A stretch of 64,000 nt of DNA. Origin: Chanos chanos (taxonomy: Eukaryota > Chordata > Actinopteri > Gonorynchiformes > Chanidae). The stretch lies in contig NC_044497.1 of the NCBI RefSeq assembly GCF_902362185.1, positions 32,380,001-32,444,000 of the forward strand, written 5' to 3'. The position numbers and the translations under genes are program-made. The notes beneath the pieces are model-generated. The model was given only the letters and a program-made list of their open reading frames with translations. It was not told the origin of the DNA and made no database searches. How positions within the stretch are numbered: position 1 is the first letter of the stretch; each line of letters begins with the position of its first letter. Shown piece by piece: positions 63,873-64,000 of the stretch.

Positions 63873-64000
63873 TCAGTTGGCGAAAGTGCGTCTGACAGCT
63901 TCCACAATGGACTTGGCAGTGATGCCAAACATGTCCAGCAGCTCCTGTGGTTTGCCACTCTGAGGCACACGGCTCACTGCCAAGCGATGGACCACAATAC
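63873..64000 (-). CDS. tkt: Transketolase, C-terminal exon (partial)
   Basis: Transketolase is a thiamine-diphosphate enzyme of the pentose phosphate pathway that moves two-carbon units between sugars. Only the last 42 codons and part of another are visible, running off the right edge. The minus-strand reading has [20 protein letters not shown] and then [14 protein letters not shown], ending FAN before a TGA at 63875-63873. This matches the TKT C-terminus (LAV..VPRSGKPAELLKMFGI, then AVRG). TKT and TKTL genes share this end, so the exact paralogue is open; a neighbouring TNNC1 fits the human 3p21 arrangement and favours TKT. Confidence 0.85.
   Translation of the reverse strand, partial: IVVHRLAVSRVPQSGKPQELLDMFGITAKSIVEAVRRTFAN

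Noticed and set aside
1-64000. Search for CRISPR arrays, bacterial defence systems, retroviral or other virus-like copies and intact DNA transposons
   Set aside because: The regular repeats are microsatellites or minisatellites without spacers, and no polymerase, integrase, capsid or transposase reading and no long terminal or inverted repeats were recognised.

Overview
The window is vertebrate nuclear DNA, most likely from a ray-finned (teleost) fish. The genes are split into short exons with GT-AG introns. The proteins match vertebrate families closely. The DNA is AT-rich, compact and very dense in CA/GT, GA/TC and trinucleotide microsatellites. I see no bacterial operons, no CRISPR array, no intact tRNA or rRNA gene, and no recognisable retrovirus, LTR element or DNA transposon. 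All gene models below were assembled by eye from reading frames, splice sites and remembered family sequences.

Layout from left to right. (1) 1-738, minus: the N-terminal coding exon of a plasma-membrane calcium pump (ATP2B3-like), running off the left edge, with its 5'UTR. A CpG-rich, probably promoter-containing region follows at about 6.8-8.5 kb, with an unassigned exon-like open segment at 7859-8088. (2) 13063-14712, minus: cyclin Q (CCNQ/FAM58A), five exons. (3) 15349-16941, plus: Flattop (CFAP126), head-to-head with CCNQ, with a coding minisatellite in its last exon. (4) 19892-23795, minus: beta-1,4-galactosyltransferase 3 (B4GALT3), six coding exons, tail-to-tail with CFAP126. (5) 26815-32162, minus: biglycan (BGN), seven coding exons. 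(6) About 32.2-45.6 kb: a gene-poor stretch of BGN upstream or intron-1 DNA and intergenic DNA. (7) 46704-56610, minus: a small leucine-rich-repeat matrix gene of the ECM2/ECMX type, eight exons. (8) 60529-62478, plus: slow/cardiac troponin C (TNNC1), six exons. (9) 63873-64000, minus: the C-terminal exon of transketolase (TKT), running off the right edge.

The order combines blocks that are separate in humans: Xq28 (ATP2B3, CCNQ, BGN), 1q23 (CFAP126, B4GALT3) and 3p21 (TNNC1, TKT). All six complete gene models have exon lengths and phases that add up to one uninterrupted frame: 246, 246, 419, 372, 544 and 161 residues. The points most worth following up are the intact ECM2/ECMX-like gene with a 38-residue acidic run in place of a von Willebrand C domain, a biglycan without the usual Ser-Gly glycanation sites in its N-terminal region, the expanded 11-residue repeat in Flattop, and the unexplained exon-like segment near 8 kb. 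There is no sign of a single pathway. BGN and the ECM2-like gene are linked matrix paralogues; the other genes are neighbours with unrelated jobs.
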